Origin: a bacterium
Lineage (GTDB): Bacteria; UBP4; UBA4092; JAOAEQ01
Direction of reading: 5' to 3'
Assembly: GCA_026416715.1 (NCBI GenBank)
Contig: JAOAEQ010000006.1
Span: 18,598 to 82,597, forward strand
Length of the DNA stretch: 64,000 nucleotides
The position numbers were made by a program, and so were the translations under genes. Positions 1 to 8,403 of the stretch are shown here, in pieces (position 1 is the first letter of the stretch; each line of letters opens with the position of its first letter). The notes under the pieces were generated by a model that saw nothing but the letters and a program-made list of their open reading frames with translations, searched no databases and was not told the origin of the DNA.

Positions 1-126
1 GCTGATTTTCCCACGCGTGGTTACTGTCTGCCAACTTACTGTCGCTAACGTTGCCATAATTGCTATAATGGATACAACAACTAATATTTCCATTAAGGTG
101 AAACCGGTGTTAGATACTTTATTCAT
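1..126 (-). CDS. prepilin-like protein, N-terminal part (cut by window edge)
   Basis: The start codon is at 124-126 and the reading frame stays open to the window edge, giving 42 residues. They begin with a short basic leader and a class III prepilin site, G8 followed by FTLMEILVVVSI: Phe at +1, Glu at +5, then a long hydrophobic helix. This is the signal cut and N-methylated by prepilin peptidase in type IV pilins and type II secretion pseudopilins. Only the N-terminus is visible, so major pilin, GspG-like and FimT-like cannot be separated. It is the last visible gene of the minus-strand pseudopilin cluster and has its own promoter-like sequence at 262-290. Confidence 0.85.
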   Translation of the reverse strand, partial: MNKVSNTGFTLMEILVVVSIIAIMATLATVSWQTVTTRGKIS

Positions 127-218
127 AATTAGACAAAATATACGGTGATATATAACCGTTCTCTTAATTACTTAATAGACTGTAAACTTTAAACAAATCA
201 GCGCAAATTGATGCGCCG

Positions 219-260
219 AAGTATAGAAAAATCATAAATTTAATATTTTTTTCTATACTT
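219..260. repeat. 13-bp inverted repeat in the prepilin 5' region
   Basis: Arms at 219-231 and 248-260 are perfect complements (AAGTATAGAAAAA and its reverse complement) around a 16-nt loop. A smaller hairpin, GCGCA/TGCGC, lies at 201-216. On the minus strand both fall between the promoter-like element at 262-290 and the prepilin start at 126, so they would form in its leader. There is no T-run right after the stem, so a terminator for the upstream cohesin-like gene is possible but not canonical. Confidence 0.6.
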
Positions 261-261
261 A

Positions 262-290
262 AATATATTACGTTTGCACAATTCTGTCAA
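262..290 (-). promoter_or_regulatory. sigma-70-like promoter for the prepilin gene
   Basis: On the minus strand TTGACA (290-285) is followed by a 17-nt spacer and TATATT (267-262). Transcription would start near 255, giving a leader of about 130 nt before the prepilin start at 126. Confidence 0.55.
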
Positions 291-311
291 TCATTTTTTA
301 CATATCAGATA

Positions 312-1154
312 TCAATCTATTGATATTATTGCAGATACCACGCCATCGGTTGGATCTCCGGGCGCACCTAACACATCTCGTGTTTGCTGGGTTATCGCGG
401 TTCCAATCTGGTCTTTTTCGCTCACAAATTCATAGCATATCTTCGTTCCAAACGTTTTTTTCTTTGCTAACCAATGAATGGTTGCTATTGACCCTGAATG
501 ATAGAAATTTCCGGTTGGGTTAACTATTTTAAATCGGATAATTCCTTTACCCTCATCAACTTCATTCGCTACGATTTTCGCTGATGGATATTTTTGTGGA
601 ACGATTCGAGATTCTATTGTTTTCGGTTGTGCTCCGTAAGGAAAACTAACTACAGATAAATATTCCGGATTATATTTTATCATAAATTCCGCAGAATCGT
701 AACCTGTTCCGCGGGGATTATTGATGATAATATCTTGAGCGAACTCCGTTCCTTCCTTAACCCGTAAACATAACGGATTAAACAATAATGTTACCGACCC
801 GATATTACTCCCGGAACCGCGAACGGCGGTTGTTGGCGGTAACGACGGAACCGCCGGTGCCGGCGTAGATACCGGCGCTGGATTAGTCGGAGGTGGAGGA
901 ACCGGAACCGGTGGAACGGGTGCGGTTACTAATGGTCGTTGTGAGGGTATACGAAATCCTTCACCGCCCTTACCTTCCACGATTCCGTAGCGACGGTCGC
1001 GTCGTGCGGTTTCGCTTAGATCGTAAGCGGTTTCAGACTCGGTAGTCTGCGCTACAACGAAACTTAATCCACTGATGGATATCATAAAACTGATTGCAAC
1101 GATTAACAAGATAAAACAGTGCTGGAATCGATTTTTAACCGTCGCGGGAGTCAT
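312..1154 (-). CDS. secreted cohesin-domain-like protein
   Basis: The 280-residue product has a hydrophobic signal segment at about residues 14-34 that ends in VVAQ. A low-complexity stretch rich in Pro, Val and Ala follows (about 68-110), then a beta-rich C-terminal domain from about 118. Phrases such as SVTLLF, FMIKYNPEYLSVV and GIIRFKIVNP resemble the cohesin fold, which binds dockerins in cellulosomes and also occurs in non-cellulosomal and secretion-associated proteins. It starts 9 nt after the GspK-like gene, so it is probably co-transcribed with the pseudopilins and may be an extracytoplasmic partner of that machine. I see no dockerin partner. The cohesin call is by pattern only; another Ig-like fold is possible. 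Confidence 0.6.
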   Translation of the reverse strand: MTPATVKNRFQHCFILLIVAISFMISISGLSFVVAQTTESETAYDLSETARRDRRYGIVEGKGGEGFRIPSQRPLVTAPVPPVPVPPPPTNPAPVSTPAPAVPSLPPTTAVRGSGSNIGSVTLLFNPLCLRVKEGTEFAQDIIINNPRGTGYDSAEFMIKYNPEYLSVVSFPYGAQPKTIESRIVPQKYPSAKIVANEVDEGKGIIRFKIVNPTGNFYHSGSIATIHWLAKKKTFGTKICYEFVSEKDQIGTAITQQTRDVLGAPGDPTDGVVSAIISID

Positions 1155-1163
1155 ATCATGTAA

Positions 1164-3086
1164 TTAAATCCGTTTTCGAAATAAAATTTTGCCGGATTGA
1201 ACCGACCGGTCAACCACCACTAGCAGAGAACTGGTTGATATTGGAACCGTACCTTTCATTGCGGTTCCTGAAGAACGAATACTGAAAACATTCGACCGGA
1301 CAGTAATCCAATCTGCCAACTGCCGAAACCATATTTGTTTTTCATTTTCATCATCGACTATTCCATCATTGTCATCATCGAAATTGTCACGACCACAGAA
1401 TCCAGGAATCGCGGTTAAATCAGTTATCAAATTAAATCGTCCCGTAATAGTTCGATGGCTAACTATCTCTTCCGCTAACGCTGCGGTCATTCCCGGAAGC
1501 GCCATTAAAACTTCTACCGGTGCGGTGTTAATATTTACTTGACCGAGCAATCGCGATTCAGAATTCACGGAAAGAAAGTCAATAATATCCGCAAACCGTA
1601 TTCCATTCGATTCAGAATCAATACTCACAGTCACCCACGGAATACTCGGTTCTGGAATCCCGACATACCCCAAATCGCCAATACCACCAAAAGGTAGATT
1701 TGAAATATACGCTAGTGCGGATTCATCAGCGGCGCCAAACGGCGGCGCATAAGCTTGATTTTGTGCAAACGCTGTTCCACCGGATTTGGGGAATAAATCA
1801 GGGATACGCGGGTCATTCTTTTCCCAAGAAATATTCTTCTCTGCGTTCGAATACCTCACTTCGTCAATTAAATTACCGTTAGCATCATAGAGCCGAAGGA
1901 TATCCCCAGTTTTTGATAAACTTAAATGCTCATTCACTACCAGTTGACTATTCGGCACACTTCCGTAATTATTTATAAAACAATATCCATCTGGCGTTCC
2001 GCCATCATACTCCGCATCGTCTTGATATTCGTCAGTGATAATAAAATATCCACGCGAGGGGATTGTGCCAAACAAATCTATACTCCCAAAAGTTCCTTCT
2101 ATTCTCCATCCATCGAGAACTATTTCTTCATGATACGGATTATAAAGTTCGATATATTGTCCATCGTTTCCATATTCGTCCGGAGTTAATGAATACGCCA
2201 TAATCTCGTTGATATACGGCATCTGTTCAATCCCACGATAGGTTGTTCCCTGAACAGTTAATAAGGTCGGGATACTATCCGCATCGCGGAAATCAACGAT
2301 ATTGACTGCAAGTTGTGCCGCGCGGGCGGGATTTAATGCTATCGTAAGTTTACTATATAGTTGCGCCGCTGTAGCTGAATTAATATCAGCTCTTTTCTGA
2401 TTATATTTATCTACATTGGGAGTAGCAGAATAAATGGTTAGATAATCCGCTAGCGCATTATAAACTGAATCACCAACGAGCGTTTTGACGATATCCAGGG
2501 AAGTTATCTGATTTGCGTAATATGCGGTATATAATTTCTGTGCAACCGTTTCCGCTAGATAACTAGCGTTGATAAATCCGGCACGGTCAAGGCGATAGTT
2601 TAAAAATCGTTTCAGGTCTAATCCCCCGTGGTTTGAATACTTTTCGGTATCACAGGCAACAAGCAAATTAAGCTTACTTTCTTCATCAACCACGTTAACC
2701 TTGGGATTAGTTACAGTAGTAACCTGTTCTAGACTTAATCCAACGGTACGAACTTTCGCTCCTGGAGAGACCATGCGCGTGAGAAATTGCGCGGTACTAG
2801 AACTACTCGGTTCAGTTCCATACGGCGCTAATTCTCCCCGCTCTGTGGTCAACGAACTTATCAGCGCTAACCGGGCATTGTTTATTCCCGTTTCTGCGAT
2901 ATAGTCCGCTTTATATCGGTCAGCGAAATTCGATGCTGCAACCAATTCTGTTCGCATAAAATAGACAAACGAACTCCCGATTATCGCTAGTACGGTTAGA
3001 ATCGCTAATACCAATAATAACGACGCACCGTTCTCGCCAGTTTTCCTTTGGATTTTGCAGTGTGGATTTTGGATTTCTATGTTCAT
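1164..3086 (-). CDS. GspK-like minor pseudopilin with a lamin-tail-like insertion
   Basis: The product has 640 residues, about twice a typical GspK. A transmembrane helix lies at 21-43 (ASLLLVLAILTVLAIIG). The helix-rich GspK body follows and includes a hairpin-type motif near 232-245 (RADINSATAAQL). Residues about 292-415 look like a lamin-tail domain: an ELYNPY strand, DGWRI, GYFIITDEY, and DILRLYDANGNLIDEVRYS. A second helix-hairpin-helix of GspK/ComEA type (VNINTAPVEVLMALPGM) is at 517-534, followed by an acidic DDDNDGIVDDE stretch at 570-580 that could bind calcium. GspK caps the pseudopilus tip with GspI and GspJ. The start overlaps the GspJ-like stop by 4 nt (ATGA), so the two are translationally coupled. 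The classical prepilin cleavage Gly/Glu is weak here. Confidence 0.75.
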   Translation of the reverse strand: MNIEIQNPHCKIQRKTGENGASLLLVLAILTVLAIIGSSFVYFMRTELVAASNFADRYKADYIAETGINNARLALISSLTTERGELAPYGTEPSSSSTAQFLTRMVSPGAKVRTVGLSLEQVTTVTNPKVNVVDEESKLNLLVACDTEKYSNHGGLDLKRFLNYRLDRAGFINASYLAETVAQKLYTAYYANQITSLDIVKTLVGDSVYNALADYLTIYSATPNVDKYNQKRADINSATAAQLYSKLTIALNPARAAQLAVNIVDFRDADSIPTLLTVQGTTYRGIEQMPYINEIMAYSLTPDEYGNDGQYIELYNPYHEEIVLDGWRIEGTFGSIDLFGTIPSRGYFIITDEYQDDAEYDGGTPDGYCFINNYGSVPNSQLVVNEHLSLSKTGDILRLYDANGNLIDEVRYSNAEKNISWEKNDPRIPDLFPKSGGTAFAQNQAYAPPFGAADESALAYISNLPFGGIGDLGYVGIPEPSIPWVTVSIDSESNGIRFADIIDFLSVNSESRLLGQVNINTAPVEVLMALPGMTAALAEEIVSHRTITGRFNLITDLTAIPGFCGRDNFDDDNDGIVDDENEKQIWFRQLADWITVRSNVFSIRSSGTAMKGTVPISTSSLLVVVDRSVQSGKILFRKRI

Positions 3087-3817
3087 GGCAATGTTACCAT
3101 TGTCGTATATGTATGTGGTATAATCTGACCGGATTCATCTTCAATCGTGAGCGCAATATATACCGATTTCGGTTTGGTTGCGGTCGTACCTGAATTCCAG
3201 CTCTGGTGCCATACCGTTGTTGTGGTATCCCAGCAGAGAACATTAAACTCTTTTACCGAAAAAGCTACCGGGTCTTCCGTAGTATCCTTCTTGCGCATTA
3301 GACGACTCGAAGTATCAACATAATATACAAGATGACTTCCACTAATGGTATAGAAATCAATGGTATCCTTATCATAGGTACAATCTTCATCAATATGGAA
3401 ATCATCTAGGTCAGCACCGTCTCCATCTAAATCATCGGTTCCGGCATTATAGTCACCATCATTATCTATACCATCTCGAATTTCTTCATCTGTTCGTCCA
3501 TCGTTATCATTATCAATACCATCTCCTTTTTTCCCCGAAGTGCTATCATTTGAAACGAGAAAAAGCTGACTAGTACTAACTGATGTATGGCGTAAATCAT
3601 CCGTAAGCCGAGAAAGTGCTGCCCGAGCAGTTTCTGCCATCGTCACCTGCGCTTTTCCTTTATTATATCCGCCTAGTATGGTTCGGAATGTAATATAGAT
3701 TGCGCTGGCGATAATCGCGGTTATCGCTAACGCAATTAACACTTCTGTTAATGTCAATCCTTTTGAATTCGATATTCGGAATGTGCAAGTCATCTCAGAT
3801 ACTGGTTTGCAGTTCAT
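3083..3817 (-). CDS. GspJ-like minor pseudopilin with a calcium-binding-like acidic insert
   Basis: This 244-residue protein has a prepilin site at G20 followed by LTLTEVLIALAIT, with Glu at +5, and the hydrophobic helix expected of type II secretion pseudopilins. Residues about 98-150 are packed with DGIDNDNDG, DGIDNDGD and DDLDGDGADLDD, the Asp/Asn/Gly spacing seen in thrombospondin type 3-like calcium loops. The C-terminal half is beta-rich. Its position between GspI-like and GspK-like genes suggests the J subunit of a tip complex. The gene overlaps the previous one by 23 nt and the next by 4 nt, so this is a tightly coupled operon. A start at Met9 is possible. Confidence 0.75.
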   Translation of the reverse strand: MNCKPVSEMTCTFRISNSKGLTLTEVLIALAITAIIASAIYITFRTILGGYNKGKAQVTMAETARAALSRLTDDLRHTSVSTSQLFLVSNDSTSGKKGDGIDNDNDGRTDEEIRDGIDNDGDYNAGTDDLDGDGADLDDFHIDEDCTYDKDTIDFYTISGSHLVYYVDTSSRLMRKKDTTEDPVAFSVKEFNVLCWDTTTTVWHQSWNSGTTATKPKSVYIALTIEDESGQIIPHTYTTMVTLP

Positions 3818-4247
3818 AACTTCGATTAATATCCCAGGTTACGGTAACGGTAACGATACGACTGCCTCCACCACCAGCTACAACGGTAATAGACCATTTA
3901 AATTTGGGTTCTAATGGGAACGGTAACGGTCCTTTATTGGTTCCAACAGGCCAGACGGCATCGTCTCGTTTAACATCTTCTATTTTCTGTTGCGCTAATA
4001 ATGTTGCAATACTTAAACAGGTAGTCTGGTTTGCCGCTGTTATCCCATGCGGGAATAATAGCACTAAACTTAACAAACCGACGGTAAACACTGTCAACGC
4101 AATCAGCACTTCCGTCAACGAATACCCGAATTCCAGATTGTCGTTACCGTTGACCTTTACAATGCAATCCTTTTGGTTGATGACGGATTTTGCTGTAATC
4201 CTATTTTTATCGCTGTAATCTCTCTGGTTATTTCTTCTGATGCGCAT
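3795..4247 (-). CDS. GspI/PilV-like minor pseudopilin
   Basis: The 150-residue product carries a prepilin signal at G41 followed by YSLTEVLIALTVFTVGLL, with Glu at +5. The leader of about 41 residues is long for the class, so translation may begin later. The short C-terminal domain includes WPVGTNKGPL and repeated Val/Thr strands (VTVTVTWDI). Size and position after a GspH-like gene and before GspJ/K-like genes fit the I subunit of a type II secretion-type pseudopilus tip. It overlaps both neighbours, by 20 and 23 nt. Confidence 0.7.
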   Translation of the reverse strand: MRIRRNNQRDYSDKNRITAKSVINQKDCIVKVNGNDNLEFGYSLTEVLIALTVFTVGLLSLVLLFPHGITAANQTTCLSIATLLAQQKIEDVKRDDAVWPVGTNKGPLPFPLEPKFKWSITVVAGGGGSRIVTVTVTWDINRSYELQTSI

Positions 4248-4770
4248 AGATTTTACTTATCGCTGTGCTTGGATATACTTCTATACTATAAAAGTTCGTA
4301 GCTATACTTTGGTTATCATTTCTGCCGATAAGATGAATTATTTTCGCTTGAGCAGTCCCATCAGGATAAAACTCGATATACTCATACGTGGCAGTGCTAT
4401 CAGAAACATCGGTTATGAGCACCGAGTCTGGTACCCATCTCGGGTCAGTGACTTGTTTCTGCCAAAACGGATTCCCTGCGGTATCTAGTGCATAACGGTC
4501 AATCCAGAAACTCTGCCGGTTTCCAACCCCACTTGTTCCCGGATTTGGGTCGTGGAGCTGGAATGTTACGCGATGTGTTGAGTTAACGGCAATTGCAAAA
4601 TTTCGGGCTAAATCCAGTGTCCCTTTAATATCGCGAGCAGCAGCATCTACTGCTGACCCCGCAATAAATCGCGTATAGCTATACAGAATCGCTGCTGTAG
4701 CAATCCCGATAATAATTAACGTGACCATAACTTCGGTCACGGTAAAACCTTTTCTCTGTTTAATCTTCAT
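4228..4770 (-). CDS. GspH/FimT-like pseudopilin
   Basis: Translation most likely begins at 4770, because AAGGGA lies 4 nt upstream and the product then starts MKIKQRKG followed by FTVTEVMVTLIIIG, a textbook prepilin site (Gly8, Glu at +5). An in-frame start at 4836 would add 22 residues before this leader and is unlikely. The following region has the helix-then-beta layout of GspH/FimT, with an AARDIKGTLDLARNFAI stretch after the helix. It opens the overlapping H-I-J-K gene order and has a promoter-like element just upstream (4787-4815). Confidence 0.75.
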   Translation of the reverse strand: MKIKQRKGFTVTEVMVTLIIIGIATAAILYSYTRFIAGSAVDAAARDIKGTLDLARNFAIAVNSTHRVTFQLHDPNPGTSGVGNRQSFWIDRYALDTAGNPFWQKQVTDPRWVPDSVLITDVSDSTATYEYIEFYPDGTAQAKIIHLIGRNDNQSIATNFYSIEVYPSTAISKIYAHQKK

Positions 4771-4786
4771 ACATTCCCTTAAAGGT

Positions 4787-4815
4787 AGTTTATACCATTT
4801 CTTTAGAACCGTCAA
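4787..4815 (-). promoter_or_regulatory. promoter-like element before the pseudopilin operon
   Basis: On the minus strand TTGACG (4815-4810), a 17-nt spacer and TAAACT (4792-4787) precede the GspH-like start at 4770. Transcription would start near 4780, just ahead of the AAGGGA ribosome-binding site. The -10 matches the consensus at only 4 of 6 positions. Confidence 0.4.
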
Positions 4816-4840
4816 CTTTTCAAGATTTGGTACCAAATAC

Positions 4841-4857
4841 GATAATCTGGGTAATCG
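4841..4857. repeat. GATAATCTGGGTAATC intergenic word
   Basis: This is one of five intergenic copies of a word close to GGTAATCTGTGTAATC; the others are near 15378, 29080-29120, 33693 and 51975. It lies between the TolC-like gene end and the pseudopilin promoter. Function unknown. Confidence 0.5.
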
Positions 4858-4876
4858 TTTTTATATCATGTTGCCT

Positions 4877-6223
4877 TTAGTAACGAGAAGTCCCAGTAAC
4901 TTTTTCGAGTTTCGCGACTGCGATACCATAATTAAATAGCGCTTGCGCGTAGTTCGTTTCTGCACGAGTTAACGCAACTTCTGCATCGAGAACCTCTAAA
5001 TGGGTTCCAACGCCATTTTGATATCGACTTTGCGCTAATCGCAGGCTCTCTTTCGCCTGTTCAATCGTTTTTTGTTGGGAGATAATGATTTCTTTTGCGC
5101 TGGCTAAATCTAATATTGCTTGTTCTACTTCAAGTTGAATGGTTAATGCTAACTGTTCCTTTTGCCATCGGGTTTTCTCCCGATTGGCTTGTGCAATAGC
5201 AACATTCGATTTCGTCGCCCAGCCGTCATAGAGTGACCACGTTACTCCAAGCATAATATATGAATAATAATTCCAACCGCCGATATCCGAGTCCCAATCC
5301 GACGATTTCCGATCATGAATTCCAGCAAGTGCAACCGTCGGTTTCGTTCCTGCAGCAGCTATCGGTATGGCTAATTCATCTATCTTTTCAGTTAATAAGA
5401 CGATTTTCCAGTCCGGTCGGTTTAGAAAAGCTATGCTCGTTGCGATAGTATATCTATTCGTTTGAGTAGTATCTAATCCAATCGGAATCTCAAAACGGCC
5501 GGTAATTTCAAGCGAACTCGGTTCTTTCCATCCTAAAATTGTCGCTAAATTTGCATACGCTAATTTTAAATTATTTTCCGATTTAATTAATTCTGGTTTG
5601 ACATTAGCCAATTCAACTTCAGCACGGAGTACTTCATAATTCGATACTGTCCCAGCACGAACATGCGACTGTGCATGTTGTAAATGCGCTTCCGCTACTG
5701 CAACGGACTGTTCGTTAACGCGAACCATCTCTCGTGCTAATAAAACAGTATAAAATGCCTGCTTAACCTGATAGATTATCTCTAATTCCTTCAACCGATA
5801 TGCTTCTTGTGCAAGTTGAACCCGATATTTCGCCTGTTGAATAGACCTGCTGATTTTCCCCCAAGTAAACAGCGGTTGCGAGATGCTCAGTTGGATATCG
5901 TAGGTTTCCTTCCAACCCATAGGGAATTCACCAAACGAAGTGACGATTATCGGTAAATCTTCATAATCCTGATAGCTGACACTTCCGGTTATGGTTGGTA
6001 ATTGTGCCGATTTCGCTAGCTGTAAACTCGATTTTGCAATTGCAATATCTTTTTTTGTAGACAATAATTCCGGATTATGCGAAATTGCATATTCTATACA
6101 GGCTTCTAATGAAAACGGTTCTCCGGCGCTAAGATTCGATGGGAAATAAACTGCAAGAATTAATGAACAATAGTATAAACAATACTTTGTTTGGAATAGT
6201 ATTTTTAGGATTTTATTTACCAT
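4877..6223 (-). CDS. TolC-family outer-membrane channel protein
   Basis: The protein has about 448 residues from the Met at 6223; an in-frame start at 6244 adds seven residues before the signal peptide. Residues 1-33 form a basic and hydrophobic signal ending FPSNLSA. The mature part has the duplicated outer-membrane-factor layout: FSLEACIEYAISHNPEL near the start, long heptad-rich helices (AIAKSSLQLAKSAQLP; LAEAHL-type turns), and a second half with RYQNGVGTHLEVLDAEVALTRAE near the end. Such proteins trimerise into an outer-membrane beta barrel plus a periplasmic tunnel. No pump or adaptor gene lies beside it. It sits 107 nt upstream of the pseudopilin genes on the same strand, so a link to that secretion system is possible but unproven. 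Confidence 0.85.
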   Translation of the reverse strand: MVNKILKILFQTKYCLYYCSLILAVYFPSNLSAGEPFSLEACIEYAISHNPELLSTKKDIAIAKSSLQLAKSAQLPTITGSVSYQDYEDLPIIVTSFGEFPMGWKETYDIQLSISQPLFTWGKISRSIQQAKYRVQLAQEAYRLKELEIIYQVKQAFYTVLLAREMVRVNEQSVAVAEAHLQHAQSHVRAGTVSNYEVLRAEVELANVKPELIKSENNLKLAYANLATILGWKEPSSLEITGRFEIPIGLDTTQTNRYTIATSIAFLNRPDWKIVLLTEKIDELAIPIAAAGTKPTVALAGIHDRKSSDWDSDIGGWNYYSYIMLGVTWSLYDGWATKSNVAIAQANREKTRWQKEQLALTIQLEVEQAILDLASAKEIIISQQKTIEQAKESLRLAQSRYQNGVGTHLEVLDAEVALTRAETNYAQALFNYGIAVAKLEKVTGTSRY

Positions 6224-6514
6224 AGGGATTTTTACTCGACGCAATGTTCGCTCGGTCGAATATGATTTTTATTTTTTAGATGGTTTATTATACCATATCC
6301 AGTAATTTATTCCGAGTAAAAATTTTCTTTCTTAAGTTCAAAAAAATATTCCACCTAAGGAAGAATCAAACGCAATATGCACCGATGTATGGTGTCATAG
6401 TTTGGTATTTATGCGAGTGTATGGTAAGATAGGTATAAATTATCAAGAACTACAAAATAAATTTTTTGAATTGTCCTAACTCATAGACAATAATTTGAAT
6501 GGAGGATGAACTAT

Positions 6515-7393
6515 ATGAAACCAAAATATTATTTTTTTCCAGTGGTAATGGTGGTTATTACCATGGTATTAAATGGTTGTGCAACGTTTGGTAAAATAAA
6601 AAAACCGGAAACGAAAAAACCGATAAACCCGGCATTAAGTGATGAAGTTCGACCGTATCCAGTTGATGGCAGAAATTTCTCGCCAGTAGATAAATTTCTA
6701 GCCCGAGCAACACCGGTGCTGGATGATGCTGACGGTGATTTGAATCCGTATGTGCTTAAGGTTATTGATGCATATCCGCTTGGAACCGGAGAATATCCTT
6801 ATCGCTGTAAACCGTTAGAATATGATAAATATCTTGGCGTAACGCAAGACCTTTATTATCGCGGACGAAAAGTTGCTTGGGCACATCCGAACGGCTCCCG
6901 CTGCAGTTATTGTTGCGGGTTAACGTTTGAGATTTTCTATCGGGCAATGAAACTGCGCAATATGCAGAAAGGAATTGACCCGGATAATTTCAATAATATG
7001 ACATTCTATGATTTATTTAATTTTCTCCAGCTATGGTATATTGAAGGAGTAGATGATAGTCCGCAAAAAGCGATTCAGTTTTATGGACTCGGGAAAAAAA
7101 TAACTGATTGGGAAGAAGCGAAGCCTGGCGATTTCTGCGATTATAGTCGAAATAATGGAACCGGTCATTCAGTTATTTTTATCCGCTGGGTGCGAAATCC
7201 GGAGGGAAAAATAATTGGGTTTGAATATTTTTCATCGAATTCCAGCGGAGTAGGATATCTAACCGAATATTTCTCTGATAGTGGTGGGAAAGTTCTGCGG
7301 GACTGGATGCGACTTGCGCGTGTCGGCAGTATCGAAAATTATCGCCCGTTCGACCGAAGCATTATTCCGCTTCGCCAAGCATATGCGCCTTAG
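6515..7393 (+). CDS. lipoprotein with NlpC/P60-like (papain-type amidase) signature
   Basis: GGAGG at 6501-6505 is 9 nt before the ATG at 6515, which decides the start; the ATG at 6506 touches the ribosome-binding site. The product (292 residues) has a signal segment and lipobox VLNGC, with the lipidated Cys at 22. A Cys cluster, SRCSYCCGLTFEIF, followed about 90 residues later by GTGHSVIFIRWV, fits the Cys-then-His order of NlpC/P60 or CHAP peptidoglycan hydrolases, with a third polar residue perhaps in FEYFSSNSS. The assignment is by motif spacing only. It stands alone, with no operon partner. Substrate unknown; a cell-wall peptide is the family expectation. Confidence 0.6.
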   Translation: MKPKYYFFPVVMVVITMVLNGCATFGKIKKPETKKPINPALSDEVRPYPVDGRNFSPVDKFLARATPVLDDADGDLNPYVLKVIDAYPLGTGEYPYRCKPLEYDKYLGVTQDLYYRGRKVAWAHPNGSRCSYCCGLTFEIFYRAMKLRNMQKGIDPDNFNNMTFYDLFNFLQLWYIEGVDDSPQKAIQFYGLGKKITDWEEAKPGDFCDYSRNNGTGHSVIFIRWVRNPEGKIIGFEYFSSNSSGVGYLTEYFSDSGGKVLRDWMRLARVGSIENYRPFDRSIIPLRQAYAP

Positions 7394-7427
7394 AAGCTTT
7401 TCCGGATACCGAAATCCGAATCACGTC

Positions 7428-7517
7428 TAACCGCAGAGCGCGCAGAGACTGCAGAAAAAATTTTGGGGTTATTCCTAAAAGATAATCTCAGCGAACCTAG
7501 CGACCGCCACGGTGAAC
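7428..7517. repeat. imperfect inverted intergenic repeat (CGCAGAG words)
   Basis: The left arm (about 7428-7455) is built from degenerate words around CCGCAGAG and GCGCAGAG. The right arm (about 7487-7517) contains complementary words, CTCAGCGAACC and CGACCGCCACGGTGAA. The architecture matches the other word-based inverted repeats in this window. No gene is visible in 7394-7568. Confidence 0.5.
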
Positions 7518-7568
7518 ACCTTGGTTTTGTTTGGATTTTTGATGTTCGAATTGCTGTTTTAATGCTAA

Positions 7569-7644
7569 TGGTAGCGCTACAGGGATTCGAACCCTGGTTT
7601 GATGGCTGAGAACCACCCGTCCTAGGCCTCTAGACGATAGCGCC
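7569..7644 (-). tRNA. tRNA-Glu (anticodon CTC), CCA encoded
   Basis: Read on the minus strand from 7644, the 76 nt fold completely. The acceptor is GGCGCTA/TAGCGCT with a G-U at the first pair; the D arm is GTCTAGAGGCCTAGGAC, typical of bacterial tRNA-Glu. The anticodon stem is GGTGG/CCATC with loop TTCTCAG, so the anticodon is CTC for codon GAG. The T arm is CAGGG-TTCGAAT-CCCTG, and ACCA follows at the 3' end, so the CCA is genomic. Confidence 0.95.
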
Positions 7645-7808
7645 AAGCGATAATCTCACTGCTAAATGTATGATGATAAATAATATAGCATAATTCATAT
7701 GATTGCGGTAAGATAGAACCCTTGCGCAGAGAAACATTCGTTCGGTATACTTATATATAATTAGGGTGATGGTTCTATTCTATTATTACCAAATTCGAGT
7801 GGTCAACT

Positions 7809-8336
7809 ATGCGATTTTTTCTTCTTATTTTCATGAGCTTAATATGTTCCGCTCTCGTTTTGGGTGAAGGGTTATCTCCGTCGTTACCTCCGTCTATTTC
7901 TACAACTACCACCACGGTTAGCATTTCTACTACAGTGAGCGAAACAACAACTACTGTAGCACAAGATTCAGCGAAAAAAGGTGTTATCACACTCCGTTGG
8001 AGAACAGAAAGTGAACAGGATAATTATGGATTCAATGTATATCGAGCAGAATCGAAAGATGGTCCTTTTGAAAAAATCAATCCGACAATTATCCGTGGAC
8101 ACGGAACCACCAGCGAACCGCATGATTATGTTTATGTTGATAAAGAAGTCTATAAAGGAAAAACCTATTATTACTATTTAATGGATGTAGATTTTTCAGG
8201 GAATACCAAAAAGTTTACCCCGACGATTAGCCGGTATCTACCAACCGATGAAGAGGTGCAGGCGGAAAAGGAGAAAAAGGCAGCGGAAGAGAAAAAGGGT
8301 AAACGAACGCCGAAACCAACTAAAAAGAAGAATTAA
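7809..8336 (+). CDS. small secreted fibronectin type III-like protein
   Basis: The 175-residue product has an N-terminal signal peptide (about 1-19). A Thr/Ser-rich linker follows (about 26-50), then a single fibronectin III-like domain with ITLRWRTESEQDNYGFNVYR and YKGKTYYYYLMDVDFSGN (about 59-145). The C-terminal tail is very rich in Lys and Glu. The LRW-TESE-NYGFNVYR phrase is the module that in many Bacteroidetes-type and related secreted proteins follows a PVELSSF-like strand; here it is a stand-alone protein. Partner and role are unknown; adhesion or matrix binding would fit the fold. Confidence 0.6.
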   Translation: MRFFLLIFMSLICSALVLGEGLSPSLPPSISTTTTTVSISTTVSETTTTVAQDSAKKGVITLRWRTESEQDNYGFNVYRAESKDGPFEKINPTIIRGHGTTSEPHDYVYVDKEVYKGKTYYYYLMDVDFSGNTKKFTPTISRYLPTDEEVQAEKEKKAAEEKKGKRTPKPTKKKN

Positions 8337-8403
8337 CCCATCGAGATTATACTATTGTATCAAATATAACTCCCCCGTTAGATTCAATCGGCTTCTGGAC
8401 TAA

